Under the pieces are notes generated by a model. The model was not told the origin of the DNA. It saw only the letters and a program-made list of their open reading frames with translations, and did not search any database. DNA of 64,000 nt from contig OZ038321.1 of assembly GCA_964035795.1 (NCBI GenBank), positions 18,665,209-18,729,208 on the forward strand, read 5' to 3'. This DNA is from Pterobdella sp. o SKG-2022. Taxonomy: Eukaryota; Annelida; Clitellata; Hirudinida; Piscicolidae. Positions 37,801 through 50,210 of this stretch are shown in pieces (positions within the stretch are counted from its first letter, which is position 1; each line of letters starts with the position of its first letter). Made by a program: the position numbers and the translations under genes.

Positions 37801-40800
37801 AAAATTTTATAAACAGAGAATTTCCTTATTTAACTGGCACATCAAAATTTAGATAGAACTATTTCAAATGGAAAAGGCTATGAAGAAAATTTATGAAAAG
37901 CAATATTTCTATAAATTAATTTTTGTAAATAGGTTCAGTACAATAAGAGGAAAAAAGATAGTTACATGCGTAGTTTTCATTAGAATAATGTTGTCGGTCC
38001 CAAAACATCTTTGAATTGCGCAAATTTTTTTCGCGATCAAACACATTCTTGGAATATTACGAAATTGTGTGGGTGTATCGAAAAAATTCAATATCATCTT
38101 TTCAGCGTTGCATCTGCCTGACTCTAGGTCGATATTCAGTTTGATGAATTATACAGTGGGCGCACACAAATCTTCTGCCTTTCAACAAAGGCTACCAAGG
38201 CTCCAAGATTGTTCTAATAGCATCATAAGAAGAAGCAATGCCATTTGAAATAAGATCAAGCTTTTCCCATCTATCTTTACATTATGTGCAACTAGGATGA
38301 TATGTATTCATGTGCTATTTTTTTGTGTATTGTTTCCATGTTTTTTCTTTGTGCGTGAGTGGCGTTCTGATTGGTGAGTATGTTTAAGGTGTAGTTGATG
38401 GTGTTGAATGTGGATTGATTTTTAATTGGGGTGAGCTTCCCGTGTAGTGAGTGGGTGTAATAGGGGGGGGGAGGTAGGGTGTGAGGATTTTGTTTGAGAT
38501 GTGAGGCATAGAGTTTGAAGGGGAAAGATTTTGGTTTCTGAGTGGAGATGTTGGATTTCGAGAGAAGCAGGTTTACGCGTGGTCGGAATGTGTCTCCGCT
38601 GGTAGACCAAATCTGCTTTAACACCCCCGCCCTCTTCCCCCTCTCCACAACAAGAAAATTCCACAGTCATCAAAGCCTTAACACTAAAAATTAATCAGTT
38701 ACGATAGGCGCTTAATTGAACGTTGTTTAACGTCATAATCTGATGTAAAAAAAATTTACTAAATCTATATTTTAATTTTTAAACCGTTAAAAACATCAAT
38801 GTGAAGTTCAAGCTAAAAGATAAGCTAATAAAACCACGGCAGGCATCTACAACGCCATGAGCATCATCGGACCTGGACTGGGTCTGGTTAGTGCCAGCAT
38901 CTTCCTCAAATTTTATGAGAATGGGGCTGAAGCCGCAGAAAGGTTCCGTCTTCGTTATGTTATCATCTTCATATAATTGGTTTTTTTTTTCTAACGGTAT
39001 AGGATCAATATCATAATGGGATAATTTTTGAAGTTCACTTTTAGAGATGCATTTTCATGTTTTTGTTGTGACTTTACTGTTGCATATTATTTTGAAGTTT
39101 CCATCTGGACCTTTTGTTGCTCACTGAACAATATCTTTCTTTGAAGTTTTTTCCATCAATGTTTTTTTATTTTTATAATAGCCAAAACTAGATCAAAGAT
39201 ACTAGTTTGAGTGAAAGTAAATATTTTAAAAAAGAGTATACAAGTTTTTTTTAATTATTATTACGAATGATGTTCAGTTTAGAGATTTCTTTCTATGTTC
39301 CCTCTTGATTTTTTAAGTTTTTCCCTTCATGAGGGGATACCACCCATTTGACTTTACTCTAAGTTGTTCACTATTTTTTATCTGCTCAGTATAATGCTAG
39401 CAGAAATATATTTTTCGTAATATATCAGAGCATATCGCATTTACTTTTTTAATAATGGTTAATGTTAGAATAAAAAATGCGAGAAAAGGTTTAACGCATG
39501 AAATTTTATATGACAATGACTTAGTTCTTTTAAATGACGCCATGTTAAGATTATGCGGGAAATTTTTTAAATGAAAGTAATTTTTGAAAAGTTTCCATTA
39601 AAAGTGCTTTCAAAAAAATTGAAAAACACCGGTTTGATGATTATGTATATAGCTGATTGACTTCAAAAAAAATCATCGTTATAAACTTTTGCAACAGGTT
39701 ACTCCTCACTTCATCTGACAGTGCATGGGTGGGTAACTGGTGGCTATCGTATATATTTGTGAGCTTCCTCATTTTCACCACCGTCTTTCCTCTTTTTGGC
39801 TACTCAGACCAGAAGTCTGGTGAGTTTGTTTTCATTGAGTTTCATTTCTCAATTGATTTTTTAAAATTTTGTTGAAGTTTCACTATGTGCTTTCAAAAGT
39901 TTTATACACTGGGCCCTTGAAAACCGAGGTTTCAGATTGTTTCGGTTTTTGAATAGCTGGTAGTATGAAAGTTTTTCAAATAATACGTATTTAATAAAAA
40001 ATAAAATTTTCTTTATGAATTTTCAAAAGAATAAAAGCTTAGTAACCAATTTTTGTTTCACTAATTGAATATGCTAGAATAAAGGCTTTTTTAGAATTAA
40101 AGTTAAATGAAATTTAAAAACATCAAAATATTCTTTATTTTTTACTAGTCAACAGAAAGTTCTGAAAATTCTTTTTCAAATTCAAACGGATTGAATGTAA
40201 TAGTTTTCAATCCGGTTTCATTCTTGTTATACGAGGGTGGCTTCATTCAATCCACTGCAAAAAAATTTATTTTTCAAATTTTTGGTTTCATTTGTGTGAA
40301 TATTTTTCAAAAATACAAAACAAGAGCTTCGTGAAATTTGAGGTGCTTTCGAGTGTTCACTTGATAGGACCACAATCAAGTTTAATTAAATGTTTAAAAT
40401 AAATCTGATATGAGAAAATTATGATAAGATATTTGCAGGTACCAAGACGAAAGAGGAAAAAAAAGAGCAAAATAATTTGAAAAATGATAATATTGAAGAT
40501 AAGTCGTTTGTTCAAAAAGTAGACAATAATAAAAATGTTATTAAGAGTAATGATATACAATCCGACAATCCACTCTCTCTTGTATTTAAAATTTTCAAAA
40601 ATCCGATCTTCATGCTGGCTTGTCTCTACAACGCCGCCAACATGTTCATCATCATGGGCTTCAATGCATTTGGTCCCAAAGTCTTCGAGAACTTCCTCTC
40701 CCTCTCACCCACGGCTTCAGGCCTCTTGTTTGGTTTGTGTTCCATTTTGTGTTATATAGTTCTGAATTATTTTTTCTACGACCTCAATTATTATAAATTT

Positions 40801-42761
40801 AAATGTTGAAATGCCGAAAAACATATATTGGACGAAAAGTTTTTTCAAGCTCACAAATGTGCATCAGGAGCAGTTTTGTTACCTGCGGGAGCCACTGGTA
40901 CCATCTTGGGGGGTGTGGTCATCAAGAAGTTCCGAATGACCGCCCATAACATCATCAAACTACAAACCATTCTATCGTTGATTGTGTTGGTTTCATTACC
41001 TGTCATCCTTCTCCACTGCCCTGACAACAAGTTCGCTGGAGTCAATGTCGGTCTTACTGAGTAAGCAATGTTTATACAACATCGTTTTGTTTATTGTATA
41101 ATATGCACATATTGCTTGCATACAGCTCTGTCAATAACAACTGTTCAGCATATTGTGGTTGTGAAGAAGTGCCCTACCAACCTGTATGTTCTGATGACCA
41201 AGTGCAATACTTCTCACCATGCCATGCTGGGTGTATATTCAATAATGCAAGTTTCACCACAGACGTACGTGCTCTATTTAGAGTTGTTTTTAAAAATAAA
41301 TAGTTAACTATACAAATTATACATCCATTTTTAAATCTTTAAAATGAGACAAATTTCAGATACATTTATTGTTTTAAAAAAAACGTTAGTCTACACCACA
41401 AGATTATCCTATTGATGTTTTTCAAAGTTTAAAAATTTGATAATGATTTATGATAAAGTTATCGAAAATTTTATTGTTTTAAGAACATAAATATCAGAAA
41501 TTTGCCCCATTTTGTAGATTAAAAACTCAGGAAATATTTGAATTATAAGATAAATGAGATCTTTCTCAAAATTTATTTTTTTTGTTGATAATTTTATTAA
41601 ATTCCGTCTTATTGCGATTATAAAAACAGCATTTCACGCACCACACAGAAATATTCGAAATGTTCCTGTTTGACAGCCAGCCCTCTAGATTTTGGGAATG
41701 TGATATCAGGGGCTTGTGAGAGGGATGTGTGCAACAATGCATACATCTTCCTACCACTCTTCGGATTGATCGTACTCATCGTCTTCATGTGCTTCACCAT
41801 GAATATCACACTTATATTCAGGTCTCTATCCATTTATTCAGTTTTAATAGAATTTTTTTAAAGCTAAAAGATGAAAGATTTTTATAAATTGTATTTTTAA
41901 GTTTCGAGCAATAATCATCATATGCATTTATTGTTTCAATTGACTTCAAATGTTTTCATATCGCCAGGTGTGTGGAGGTGAACGAGACGACGGCAGCTGT
42001 TTCTATTCAAATCCTCACAACCAAATTACTAGGTCGTTTGAATCATTTGTGTAGTTTTATCATATTTTAAAATTAATTCATTCTTTTGCGACTGCTAGCC
42101 AGAACTAACGTCCATTTTGAAATGATCGCAACTTAAGATCCTCCGTTCCAAAATTTAGCAATTTGCCGTTGTCAACTAAAATCATCTTTCGAACTAAATG
42201 ACAACGATACGAGAATATTAGTCTGCCGATACCTGAAACCACTGTTATCGGAGTCATAACAAAAAAGCAGTCTAACTACGAGCGTTAAATAAGATGCATC
42301 CTTTCATCATAGGTGCTATGTTTGATGTAGTTTAACTTTAATATCAAGAACGTATTAATAAACATTAAGTAATTGAAATTCAATAAAAGAATTTACATTG
42401 TATTCGATCGTTTAAAGGTTCAATTCCGGGTCCTGTTTTGTTTGGCGTTGCCTTAGACTACAGCTGTGGCCTTTATACTACTGACAGGTGTTACTATATA
42501 GGATTTTTATCGTAGTAGGATTATGAATGTTAATGCAGAATCAATTTATTGTGAACTTACACGTTAATATTAAAACCTTCAAGGTGTTCTGATTCAACTA
42601 CATGCCTCTTCATTCAAGCTTCAATAGCTTCTCGTAATTTATTAATATTGTGTTTTTGCGTCAAACTATTTGATACGCTGGCAATGATATTAATGTTGCT
42701 TGTGCACAAGAGTCGAGCGAAAAAGGAAATCACGATGTCAAAACCTTCCCGAAACGTGTGA
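31817..42761 (+). CDS. SLCO-like: Organic anion transporting polypeptide (SLCO family)
   Basis: Fourteen exons: 31817-32057, 32431-32563, 34581-34680, 36486-36566, 37399-37519, 38843-38942, 39698-39819, 40439-40732, 40868-41060, 41126-41264, 41649-41821, 41968-42032, 42418-42487, 42584-42761. They sum to 2010 bases in continuous phase, 669 residues, the usual OATP length. Features: TM1 with ANNG-like ATNG, TM2 block SSLIASFYEVGQ, TM4 FFIVGRTLIGIGATPI, family signature as AWVGNWWL, Lys/Asn-rich cytosolic loop in exon 8, and a Kazal-like Cys-rich extracellular loop over exons 10-11 (CSAYCGCEEVPYQPVCSDD; KYSKCSCL). The exon 13 block GSIPGPVLFGVALDYSCGLY is also canonical. These are sodium-independent plasma-membrane carriers of amphipathic anions. 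The signature lacks the usual Arg and GAWW Ala. I start at the ATG at 31817; an in-frame ATG at 31787 lies upstream. A possible AATAAA lies at 43118. Confidence 0.95.
32765..32915. repeat. Foldback (MITE-like) element containing a perfect 40-bp palindrome
   Basis: The left part (tttattgagaatcggaagct, then aattttcaataagtttagcc) matches the arm of the 231-443 element. At 32841-32880 a 40-base perfect palindrome with no spacer occurs (tagcttacattatcaagtga and its complement). It lies in OATP intron 2. Confidence 0.8.
33165..33545 (-). mobile_element. LINE C-terminal fragment
   Basis: The minus frame reads CCMQQWAVTVSAFNHLKRND then MAMIRWIWNTRTNDKVYSGS, matching the post-RT region of several LINE groups (usual form W..T..... 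L...D.AMIRWICG). It continues, with shifts, through MK*FRHV, like the RLRWFGHV block. It lies in OATP intron 2, antisense. Confidence 0.7.
34418..34452. repeat. Short MITE-family fragment
   Basis: The bases tttttgataagtttaacctt match the inner arm of the 231-443 foldback element; only this part is recognisable. Confidence 0.4.
38285..38575 (-). mobile_element. Second Jockey-like LINE fragment
   Basis: The minus frame has IQHLHSETKIFPLQ and STFNTINYTLNILTNQ, matching the C-terminal part of the LINE at 24.1-24.6 kb (IQHHHSETKILPLQ; STFNNSINYTLNIL). The two also align at base level. It carries the same G/T-rich plus strand, is truncated at both ends and sits antisense in OATP intron 5. Confidence 0.85.
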
Positions 42762-43185
42762 CCTCATCCATTTTGGCGCAGTTTTATTTTGCTTGTCAAT
42801 TTATTCATCATGAAAAATTTTGAATTGTATCCTTATTGATTTTTATTATGGTCTTTTGTAATGCTTGAACATCGAGATTTTTTTTAAATTTATATTTTTT
42901 ACATGCCATCATTTGCTTGAAACTATTAACTTTTTAATTTTGAATCCCGTTATTTGAGCTCAGCTTATCAATTTTGATGTATCTGCAGGTACTTCAATAT
43001 ATCAGAAATCAGGGCGAATTATTCCTTATTTTCTTTAATGTATTTGCTTTTATTTCAATTTTAAGTATTTCTTTATATAATTTTTATTTTTCAAAGTTAA
43101 GATCGAAAAATTGATTTAATAAATGATTGAATTGTATAAGATTAATTCAAATTATATAGAAAATTTATCGTTCGTTAACCTGAAA

Positions 43186-46100
43186 TCAACTTCTACCAAA
43201 TTCATAAGCCCAGTTTCCTTGGTCGTAGTACTCTTGTGTGATTTGGAGGCCTGGCAACTGCTGAAACAACTCAACAACTTCCCCTTGCTTGAACAAATGA
43301 TAATACCGGTGTAGCACATTATCTTCGGTGTTTGCTTTGAAACTGCCAGTCAAATGCCACGGGACCAGAGTGTCTTGTTGCTTGAAGGCTGTCCTATTTA
43401 CATGCACAGGAACACTCAGTTCTGAGTTAATTTTTTTAAAGTCTCTCAAGTGTGAAAGATTCTGTGATACTTGATCAAATGTTGAATTTTCTTTTGAAGA
43501 ATCTTTCAAATAGTTTGACTTCTCATTTTTGTGCTTTTGTTCCATCGCCCAAACATAAACAAGTGCTCTACCACTTTTTTTCAACACTCTACACATCTCT
43601 TTCAAAGCTTTTATTCTCCTTTCCTTGAATTTAATAAAAATCAAATTTTATTATGAAAGTTTGAATCAATAGATACCAAACCTTCGAAGCCAAGTGGTGC
43701 ATCACAGCAATGCATATAAGTGCATCAAACGAATCTTCTTTGTAGGGTAGTTGGGTCAAATCACATGCCAAAATATGGTGACCATTCCGTGCACATATTG
43801 AACATAAGTTTATGCTGTTGTCACAGCCCATCTGAGACGATTAAAATTTAAGTAATACATTTTCAATGATTTTACTAGGCATAAACATGAATAGTAATAA
43901 ATGGTTTCATATATCCTATAAAACACCAATAAAAAATAAAGTATAAAATTTAAAAAAAATTTTTCATAGAAAAACATTGATTTTAAGTGTATTATCAACA
44001 CTACGAGTTTTTTTGTGAAATACTTTATCTTGCCCTTGCAAGTTCATAAGAGTTATTCTGGCCATGTCGGTAAGACATTTTCTTAGAGTACAGCCTATCT
44101 AGTTTTAGTATAGTTTGCCTTTTTCACAAGTCTGCATACTAACAGTACATAACGTGACAGAAAATTTTGAGATTCTAAGGCAATCGTTGATAAAGATTGG
44201 CAGTCTATGAAAAATTTCTTATGCCTCTTCATGGTTCAAAAACTGGTTTGACTTTGTGGTCAGAGGACACCAAATGCTTTTAAGTACCTTCATTGAGTTT
44301 TTCTAACTTGTCATCTATATTTTCAAAACAAACACCATTTTTTACATTATCCATTTGAAAATACTTCTAATATTTTCATTTTTAAGCAAGTCAATATCTG
44401 CTCACAATTGTGATGCTCCTTTATTGTCACTCCCAATGTTTAAATTGAAGTAACCCGTTGGTGCTAAAAATGTTTTGATTTGGCAGACAGTGTAAACGAT
44501 TGTAGCTTTTATTGAATTCATTTGATTTTCAAAAAGGTGAGCCAACAGAGATCCTAAAAAATCAAAATACACTTGAAAAAAGCTTCCTATTAATTTCCTT
44601 CCTAGTACCAAAGAAAAGAAGACTTAAATAAAATATAAACGTAACCAATCGAAAGAAGCACAGATATAACTTTTACATTACCACGGAGCAGGGTGAAAGC
44701 AAAAAAGTCCAAACAAACCCAAATGACTTCATCTTTACGTAGCTTGAGATACTTCCCATTACCGCAGCCAACATCCAACAACACGGAACCATAGGGCAGA
44801 GAATTTATAAAAGCCGAAACTTTAGGCCAAGGAGAATGTCTCGTGCTACTGAAATGATCTCCTATGGTGTTGTACACCTGAAAAAGATGTGTGTGTCTTG
44901 TGGTTTTTTGGTACAATTTTTGATAGGCGTTAATTGATGCAAATGAAAATGCCAACTTTTTGAACGTGTTCCCTTTCTAGCAACATAGAAAATTTTTCAA
45001 CCATTTGTGCGCTGTTATGTAATAAAAAATACTTTTAAGAAAAACTTTTCTGAAAAGTTGTAATAAAAGTTTCAGTTGAATATACCTATTGTTTCCTTCA
45101 GACCCTGAAATAGAAATAAAAAAATTATTTTTAGTTTCAGACAAGACTATTAACTCACGATTTTTCTGCTCTAACCAATCTTTTCTGATTTTCCTGAATG
45201 TAAATGACGATCTGATTTGCCTTTTGACCAAAGTTATCTCACCATCATTGTTTTGTACTAGGTCAACCCCTCGAGCCACAATTGAATGTGTCCAACCATA
45301 TCTGATATGCAGGCAATGATAAACTTAAAATTTGATTGGAAACGAGTGTAACAAATGACATCTTGAAATACCCTACGAAATGGGAATGAAACTACTTGTT
45401 AAATGTTACAATAAGGAAGATATAAAGAAAAAATGAAGCACCTGGAGTCTTCAGACATGATCATAACTGAATCCTTAGGAACAACAATTGTAACCATGTC
45501 ATCTTCAATTTTGTGTTTAAAGTCCATATTTATCTAAAAAAATAATATATATGAAACAATATATAATAGAAACACATGTTTTCACAAAAATATTTGTTAT
45601 TTAACATTTTTAGTACCTGTGATCCAATACTAAAAACAACTATATGATCTTCAAATGCTTCAGGATTGTCTATGTGTGCTGGTATGCCTGGTGAAATATT
45701 TTAAAAGTTGTACTTTAATGCTTAGTATAAATAAAAAAGTGTTTGAAAATTTATGGCTTGACAAAAAAGAAATAGCTATTATTTCCTTTGAATTGGTTGT
45801 CTTCTTTAGAGGTACCGCAAAATATTGCAAAAACAATCGTTATCACATACTTTCGAGTTTTCGCTTTCAAGAGAAAAGTTTAGCCATAAAGAATAAGTCC
45901 CAAACATCGCTCGTGAACGGGCTTTTTGGTGTTCCGGTGTCGAAAGAACAAAAACCGTTTAAAGCAAAATTGCAACCATGCTGCTTCTTATATACTTTAT
46001 ACCGAGAAATGCCTGACCTGTCAAAGTGACACTCTTTTCAATTAACAACTTTATATCTTCTAAAAACACCCTGCCCATGGAGTCAGGTGGTCTGATTAAC

Positions 46101-47993
46101 GTGCAAGGAAATCATCTTTATAGAAGATTCGAGACTCACAACTAATTAGTGTCATCGGCTCCTATAGCTCAATGGTTGAGCATTAGACTAACTATCTAAA
46201 ATTACCGGGTTCGATCTCATGTGGGCCGACAATTAGCAACTGTTCCACAGTGTGTTTTCGCTACATTAAATTTGTAGCAAGCGCTTTGATACATAAGGAA
46301 AAGCGCTTTATAAATACCGCATTACATCTGCTGTAAGAGATCAGTTATAGCTTACACAATCAACTTTTAACAAAGATAAAAAATGACTCTGTAGACAAGG
46401 TAAGCTACTTTGTTCAAGTTGTGCTCTTGTCTGATCCAGGGTTTATTCGGTATATTCATTAAATTGATTGAACTTAATGGGAAATAAGTTTTTTCTGCCA
46501 TAGCTATGATCCCACTTCAAATTAAAATTTCAGTTAGGATCTTATTTGGACCTTAGTGATTCAAACCTTTGATGCCAGTGTAACCATACATTTGTTAGCA
46601 TAATTTTGAATCTTAGATAAGATAAAGCTGAAAAATTGACTAGACTGCTGATACTTTAATTAAAAGGTCAGACTTGATCAGGTCAACCTTGATAAAATGA
46701 AATTTTGCATAGCATTAAGGGTGTTAAAAACCTTTTTGGTTCATTTATGTAGTTTATTTCTTAGTTATTTAAAACTTTAGTGACAAAATTTTTGTGAATT
46801 TAAAAGTATTTTTAACAATTTTTCATCAATTCAAACCCGTAAATTTATGATTGAAAATGTAAAAAATATAAACCATGCCCAGGCATGTAAGTGTTGATGG
46901 TAAGTTGGTCAGGCATATAAGGGATAGTATTGTTATTGAACAATCTCTGCAGTATTTTAAAACATATGTGTGGTATTTCTTGCACATTTTGATTGTCAGG
47001 ATAAACTCCATTGCAACTGTAATCAAACTCATAACCATAATGACTCACTCTTCTGTTTTTCATCAAATCACTTTCACCTATTTTAATTTTTTTGCTTTAA
47101 AATAAATGATCTGTATTGAAACAATAGAAAAAAAATCAATATATAAATGAAATTTTGTAGTAAATACAATAAAATCAGTATATTTAAGAACACTAATAAT
47201 TGTTTCAAAATACATAGCTTTTCATTAACAAAGTAAAATTTCAAGTGTGAAAATGTTACTTTGTTAACGAAAAGCTTTGTATCTTGATAAAATTATTAGT
47301 GCTCTTGGATATACTTATTTTATTGTGGTTATTGAAAAATCATTAATTTAATGAAAAGTTGTTAATCTAAATATATAACTAGTAGGTACATGGATTATTA
47401 TTCACAATGTTAGAAAGTTCTTCAATTTCTTTAGATTCCAAAAAATCCTGTAGAATTAATAAGCCTTTTGGATGTCTGTTGTCTTCTTTTGAGGATTTTG
47501 TTGGCACTGAAATGAGATTATTTAGAAAATTATAAAAAGCTTTTGATTTAATTCTTATTTTAAACCTTGATTGACATAGGATAGAAAGAGAAATTTTTCA
47601 ATATTTTCTAAATGAGATAATAGACTCAATTTTGCAAAACTTGTTTCACAAGCTTCAACAGCAGATTCTATTTTTTCAAAAACCACGAAACAATAAGATT
47701 TATGGGGATGCATTATAATGTGACTGATTGTGCCAAATTTTTCAAAACATTCATAGATTTCTTCCCTTGTTACACCATTGCTCAATCCACCATTTGCCAC
47801 AAATAACTTCTGTTTAAAAAGTTCCAAACAATGATTTTTTTGTTATATAAAAAACTGAAAAAATGAGTTTGAAACATACATTGGTTTTTTCTGTAGAAGG
47901 TTGTATGCCTTCATGCTTCTGTAATGTCTCGTGTGATTTATAAATCCTTTTTTTTATTTTACGTTGTAGTTTAGATTTTTTATCATTTGACAT
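43186..47993 (-). CDS. ALKBH8: ALKBH8: tRNA wobble-uridine methyltransferase/hydroxylase
   Basis: Minus-strand exons: 47993-47880, 47809-47566, 47506-47390, 47077-46874, 45687-45617, 45533-45442, 45301-45086, 45011-44957, 44877-44739, (one small linking exon not found), 43831-43682, 43623-43186. Domain order is that of animal ALKBH8. First an RRM (KLFVANGGLSNGVTREEIYE). Then an AlkB-type Fe(II)/2-oxoglutarate dioxygenase, with DQLTINTYMPGHG, iron ligands in GIPAHID and YGWTHSI, and 2OG-binding Arg in RSSFTFR. Last, a class I methyltransferase with motif I VLLDVGCGNGKYLKL, DSFDALICIAVMHHLAS and the C-terminal LPVHVNRT-like VPVHVNRTAF. The enzyme methylates cm5U to mcm5U at wobble position 34 and hydroxylates it, with TRMT112 as partner of the methyltransferase part. 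All other junctions are in phase; the missing exon must be 2 modulo 3 bases long. Confidence 0.95.
46155..46327 (+). repeat. tRNA-derived SINE, copy 1
   Basis: The head (46155-46230) folds like a tRNA: box A tagctcaatggttgagc, anticodon-like stem ttaga/tctaa, box B ggttcgatctc, and pairing ends tcggctc/gggccga. It is followed by a body shared with the 58.3-kb copy (cacagtgtgtttt, then gctacattaaatttgtag). The tail gcgctttataaatacc resembles the local L2-like LINE end. It lies in ALKBH8 intron 4, antisense to that gene. Confidence 0.9.
47167..47327. repeat. Foldback (MITE-like) element, second type
   Basis: Arms 47167-47236 and 47257-47327 are imperfect inverted repeats (aagaacactaataattgttt against its complement; inner end agcttttcattaacaaagta) around a 20-base centre. 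It lies in ALKBH8 intron 3. The arm sequence recurs as a solo half at 50.1 kb. Confidence 0.85.
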
Positions 47994-48689
47994 TTCAAAT
48001 TCACACTGTTTAAATGAAATGAGAAAATGAAAACCAAAAGAACAAAATCTTAAAATTTTAAAAGTAAAGTTATCTAAAACTATGGTTTACTTTTATCCCT
48101 TAAATGCTTTGGCTATTAATTTTTAAAATGTTTTTTCATTAAAAGTTTCAAAGGTTAGAATTTTTTTCGAGTTTTTCACAATGTTTCAAAGTTGGAGTTT
48201 CTAATTTTTGAAAATAAGATATTTTTCAATACCTCATGCATATTTCAAAATTTTGTTTTCAATTGTCTCAAAACTCTATTTTATTAATGTATCAAAATAC
48301 TAATTTTTTTTTAAATAGTGATGTGCAAAAGATTCACACCAGTTCTAAGACCATAAAATAGATGAAATCTATACGTGGTAAAATTATGGACGTCAACACT
48401 GAAAGAGAATTTTAGGGCTAACTGACTAAAATTTATTTGATGAAGATGACAACCTTCATTCTACATGAAATATTATAACTATTTATAAAGCTAAAGAAAA
48501 TTGAAAATTGTCATGAAGAGCTGGAAATGAGAACATGACTGGGGTAGTTGTTGAGGGTCTTTGCTTGAAAGGATGAAGGTTCAAGTGGTATGTGTAGATG
48601 TGATTTGGTGTCTCAACATTAATACATATAGTTCTTTTATTTTAATGAATATTGTTTTTAGCTTAACCTAGTTTATTTATAAAGATGTA

Positions 48690-49300
48690 CATCACTGCAC
48701 TCTGAGAATGGCCTGTACTATTATGTTGGTTCAACAAGAAAACACATAGTTGGATTCATAGACAGTAATAACTGATTTCCATTCGTTGCAGATTTCATGA
48801 GCGTCTTAGATTGAATATTTGAACTAACACTACAACTCAACAAAAATTCGAATGGTTGAACTAACAGTAGAGCTCAACAAAAAGAAAAAAACAACTCATA
48901 CAAGTCTATATGCCACCTTGTAATTACACTGACAATGAAGTAGAAAAAATCTATGAAAAGGTGAAAAAATAACTAAAAAGTTCATCAATAGTCGTTTTTA
49001 TGGTAGACTTTGACTTGAAACAAACATAAGGGAGACTAAAAAAATTTCCTATGTGTACGTTTCAAGGAGCACGATAAAACAAATGTAAATCAATTTCACA
49101 CTTCTTAAACGTGATTAACACGCTATTAAAAAAACATTTTAATCGCAGATGTATTATTTGGGACTCACTCAAAAGCAAAAATTAAATTGACTACATATTA
49201 TTATATAATCTTTCAGTATTTTTTAATGTTTTGGTGATCAACAAATTTAATACAAAAAGTGGCCACAGACAAACAAACAAATAATGAATATTATTATCAC
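48690..49300 (+). mobile_element. LINE endonuclease remnant (RTE/CFDP2 type)
   Basis: Plus-strand frames with stops keep the order of an APE-type LINE endonuclease: YYVGSTRKHIVGFIDSNN, then VADFMSVLD, NYTDNEVEKIYEKVKK, IDYILL and VINKFNTKSGHRQ. These correspond to the YAPTSD.. DEEVE..Y, NEIDYIL and GSDHR blocks; the catalytic SDH reads SGH. The reverse transcriptase part is absent. Confidence 0.72.
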
Positions 49301-50129
49301 AGCCATGAAACTGATTAAGTCTTTAGGACCATTTTGGAATATATATATATACAACGAGTCAGTCCTAATATGGTAAATTTTCATTCATTTCAGCCTTTCA
49401 CGCTTTATCTTTCAATCCTCACACACTTAGTCTTTCTTTCGATTTACCCCTTCTTTCTTCTCAATAATTTGATTTTCTTGAAAAAAATACTCGAGAAAAA
49501 AAAATCTAAAATTATGTTTTATGATTATAAGACTTAACATGAAGTGAGTTTTTAAGCACTTGGAAAAAGTTGTTGTAGAGATTATGGATTTGAGGTGTTT
49601 GGGAGATTGCTAAACTACTAAAAGCAAGAATAAAAATAAACGGCAAGCTGAAGCGCACACAATGGTAAAACGGAGCAAACTACCACACTCTCATGCCCTA
49701 AATAAACCTTAAAAAGTATTGACAATATAAAAACGGAACAACAATATCAAAATCAATTATTGTGATTATTGTCATTATACTGGTATCGTATTTGGGGAGG
49801 TATAAAACTCCAGCACAAAAGTCATTTGAGGCTGGTTCGACCTTGAACATGAGAGTGCTTCTATGTGAAAATAAAAATACATTGGAACATATCAAAGCAC
49901 CACGAAATCAATCCAGATGCGCAAACTAAAAAACGGACTCCATCTAAAATGCTTGTACTCTTTCCACAAAAATAATTTTGATTATTCATAATAAAAATTA
50001 TAGTATTTTCAATTTTAGAAATTAAAATTTGAGTATTTTTTTTGTTAAATTCGCCTCGAAAATGATAATTTTATTTTATAAAATTAAATGGTGTATGATT
50101 TTTTCAAAAGCCAAACCGTAAAATGAATA

Positions 50130-50210
50130 TAATTTCAGAACACTAGTAAGTTTATTAAGATACGAAGCTTTTCGTTTACAACGTAATATTTTCAAGTATG
50201 AGAAACCGTT
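50130..50210. repeat. Solo half of the second foldback family
   Basis: The bases cagaacactagtaagtttat, then agatacgaagcttttcgttt, align with one arm of the 47.2-kb element; no opposite arm is seen. Confidence 0.65.

Noticed and set aside
45089..45140. 50-base intron within ALKBH8 exon 7
   Set aside because: GT..AG limits look plausible but splicing would shift the frame, whereas read-through stays open and joins in phase to the next exon.
46155..46230. tRNA gene
   Set aside because: Has box A and B but is joined to a repeated body and LINE-like tail also present at 58.3 kb, so it is a SINE head.
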